Source: Alphaproteobacteria bacterium | Lineage (GTDB): Bacteria; Pseudomonadota; Alphaproteobacteria; Rs-D84 | Length of the DNA: 41,342 bases | Assembly (NCBI GenBank): GCA_017616785.1 | Contig: JAFZXK010000002.1 | Location: 1-41,342, forward strand | Direction: 5' to 3' | In this document: piece after piece, positions 40,901-41,342 of the stretch | How positions within the stretch are numbered: position 1 is the first letter of the stretch | Layout of the letters: each line of letters opens with the position of its first letter | Notes under the pieces: model-generated | What the model was told of the DNA's origin: nothing | Database searches by the model: none | Seen by the model: the letters and a program-made list of their open reading frames with translations, nothing else | Made by a program: the position numbers and the translations under genes

Positions 40901-41342
40901 TTAATCGTCGTCTGAATACGGTTCATTGGAACATACTAGAACCTGGCCTGTATTTTTATCAATTACTTTTACAACGGTCCAATCTGAATTTGATGTATCA
41001 AATTCAACAGTTATATCTTTATCAGTTTCAAATACCGCCATACCATTAAATTCTTTACCGTTTGAGTTAGCGTCTATATGATTCTTGATAGTATCGGTTA
41101 ATTCACATACACATACCATACCGGAATCAGCAAAGAAATCATGTTTTAATACATTCACACCCCAGATTTCATTAGTCCAATCACCATATCCAGTTGAACA
41201 TGCTTTTGCTTTATAATCGCCACTATATTTTTGTAATGCAGCGGTTATTTCGTTATCGATTAATTCCCGTTGCATTTCATAATCACGATTTTCTATTGCT
41301 TTTTGATATGCAACTGAGTCAAAGATTTCGCAACATTTACTC
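40901..41342 (-). CDS. Hypothetical protein (5' end beyond window)
   Basis: The frame is open from the right edge to a TAA at 40901-40903 (146 codons visible), so the start is missing. The ATG at 41275 is internal because the frame continues upstream without a stop (CCEIFDSVAYQKAIENRDYE). It is an acidic protein with several Cys (KACSTGYGDW, MVCVCEL) and a beta-rich C-terminal half (AVFETDKDITVEFDTSNSDWTVVKVID). No family recognised. It converges on the HUH gene. Confidence 0.65.
   Translation of the reverse strand, partial: SKCCEIFDSVAYQKAIENRDYEMQRELIDNEITAALQKYSGDYKAKACSTGYGDWTNEIWGVNVLKHDFFADSGMVCVCELTDTIKNHIDANSNGKEFNGMAVFETDKDITVEFDTSNSDWTVVKVIDKNTGQVLVCSNEPYSDDD

Overview
The window looks like a piece of an alphaproteobacterial chromosome of moderate G+C (judged by eye). 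The lineage is inferred from a CcrM-type GANTC adenine methyltransferase next to nrdR, the rpsF-rpsR-rplI order with a long acidic L9 tail, and the style of the core genes. The many small to large signal-peptide-bearing, cysteine-rich proteins of unknown function fit uncultured host-associated alphaproteobacteria. That last placement is inference only.

Layout. 1-4534 (-): two tandem, full-length paralogous secreted Cys-rich proteins; the second runs off the left edge. 4661-4912 (+): infA. 4944-8100 (-): tpiA-grpE-clpP-clpX. 8167-9576 (+): a membrane-anchored PpiD/SurA-like chaperone. 9609-9894: a promoter, a folded 250-nt RNA and a terminator with no gene inside. 10097-12031 (+): a secreted protein made of three homologous modules. 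12109-15148 (-): a BOF/OB-fold periplasmic protein, a YgjP-like metalloprotease and transketolase. 15186-17165 (+): rnhA, recO and a membrane-tethered DsbA-like thioredoxin. 17234-19282 (-): a membrane protein, then rplI, rpsR and rpsF. 19452-21451 (+): a MotA/TolQ-like and MotB/OmpA-like stator pair. 21626-24373 (+): two secreted Cys-containing proteins. 24782-29908 (-): pgk, two unknown genes, rnhB, a lytic transglycosylase and nrdR. 30073-31173 (+): ccrM. 31274-32872 (-): three small secreted proteins behind a 190-nt leader RNA that looks like an attenuator. 33126-35516 (-): an autotransporter. 35713-36525 (+): an FkbM methyltransferase.

36540-41342 is accessory DNA, more AT-rich by eye. 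It holds a GIY-YIG nuclease between diverged repeats, an HTH regulator with a palindrome over its own promoter, a divergent cytosine-C5 methyltransferase with a long N-terminal extension, an HUH-type (Rep/relaxase-like) endonuclease, and an unknown partial gene. No restriction endonuclease accompanies the methyltransferase.

Many promoters share one form, TTGCNN-N16/17-TANAAT, often with an upstream TG (extended -10). Two genes (transketolase, nrdR) have the -10 so close to the ATG that their mRNAs may be leaderless. Intergenic spaces carry at least three families of dispersed hairpin repeats. I saw no tRNA, rRNA, CRISPR array or insertion sequence.
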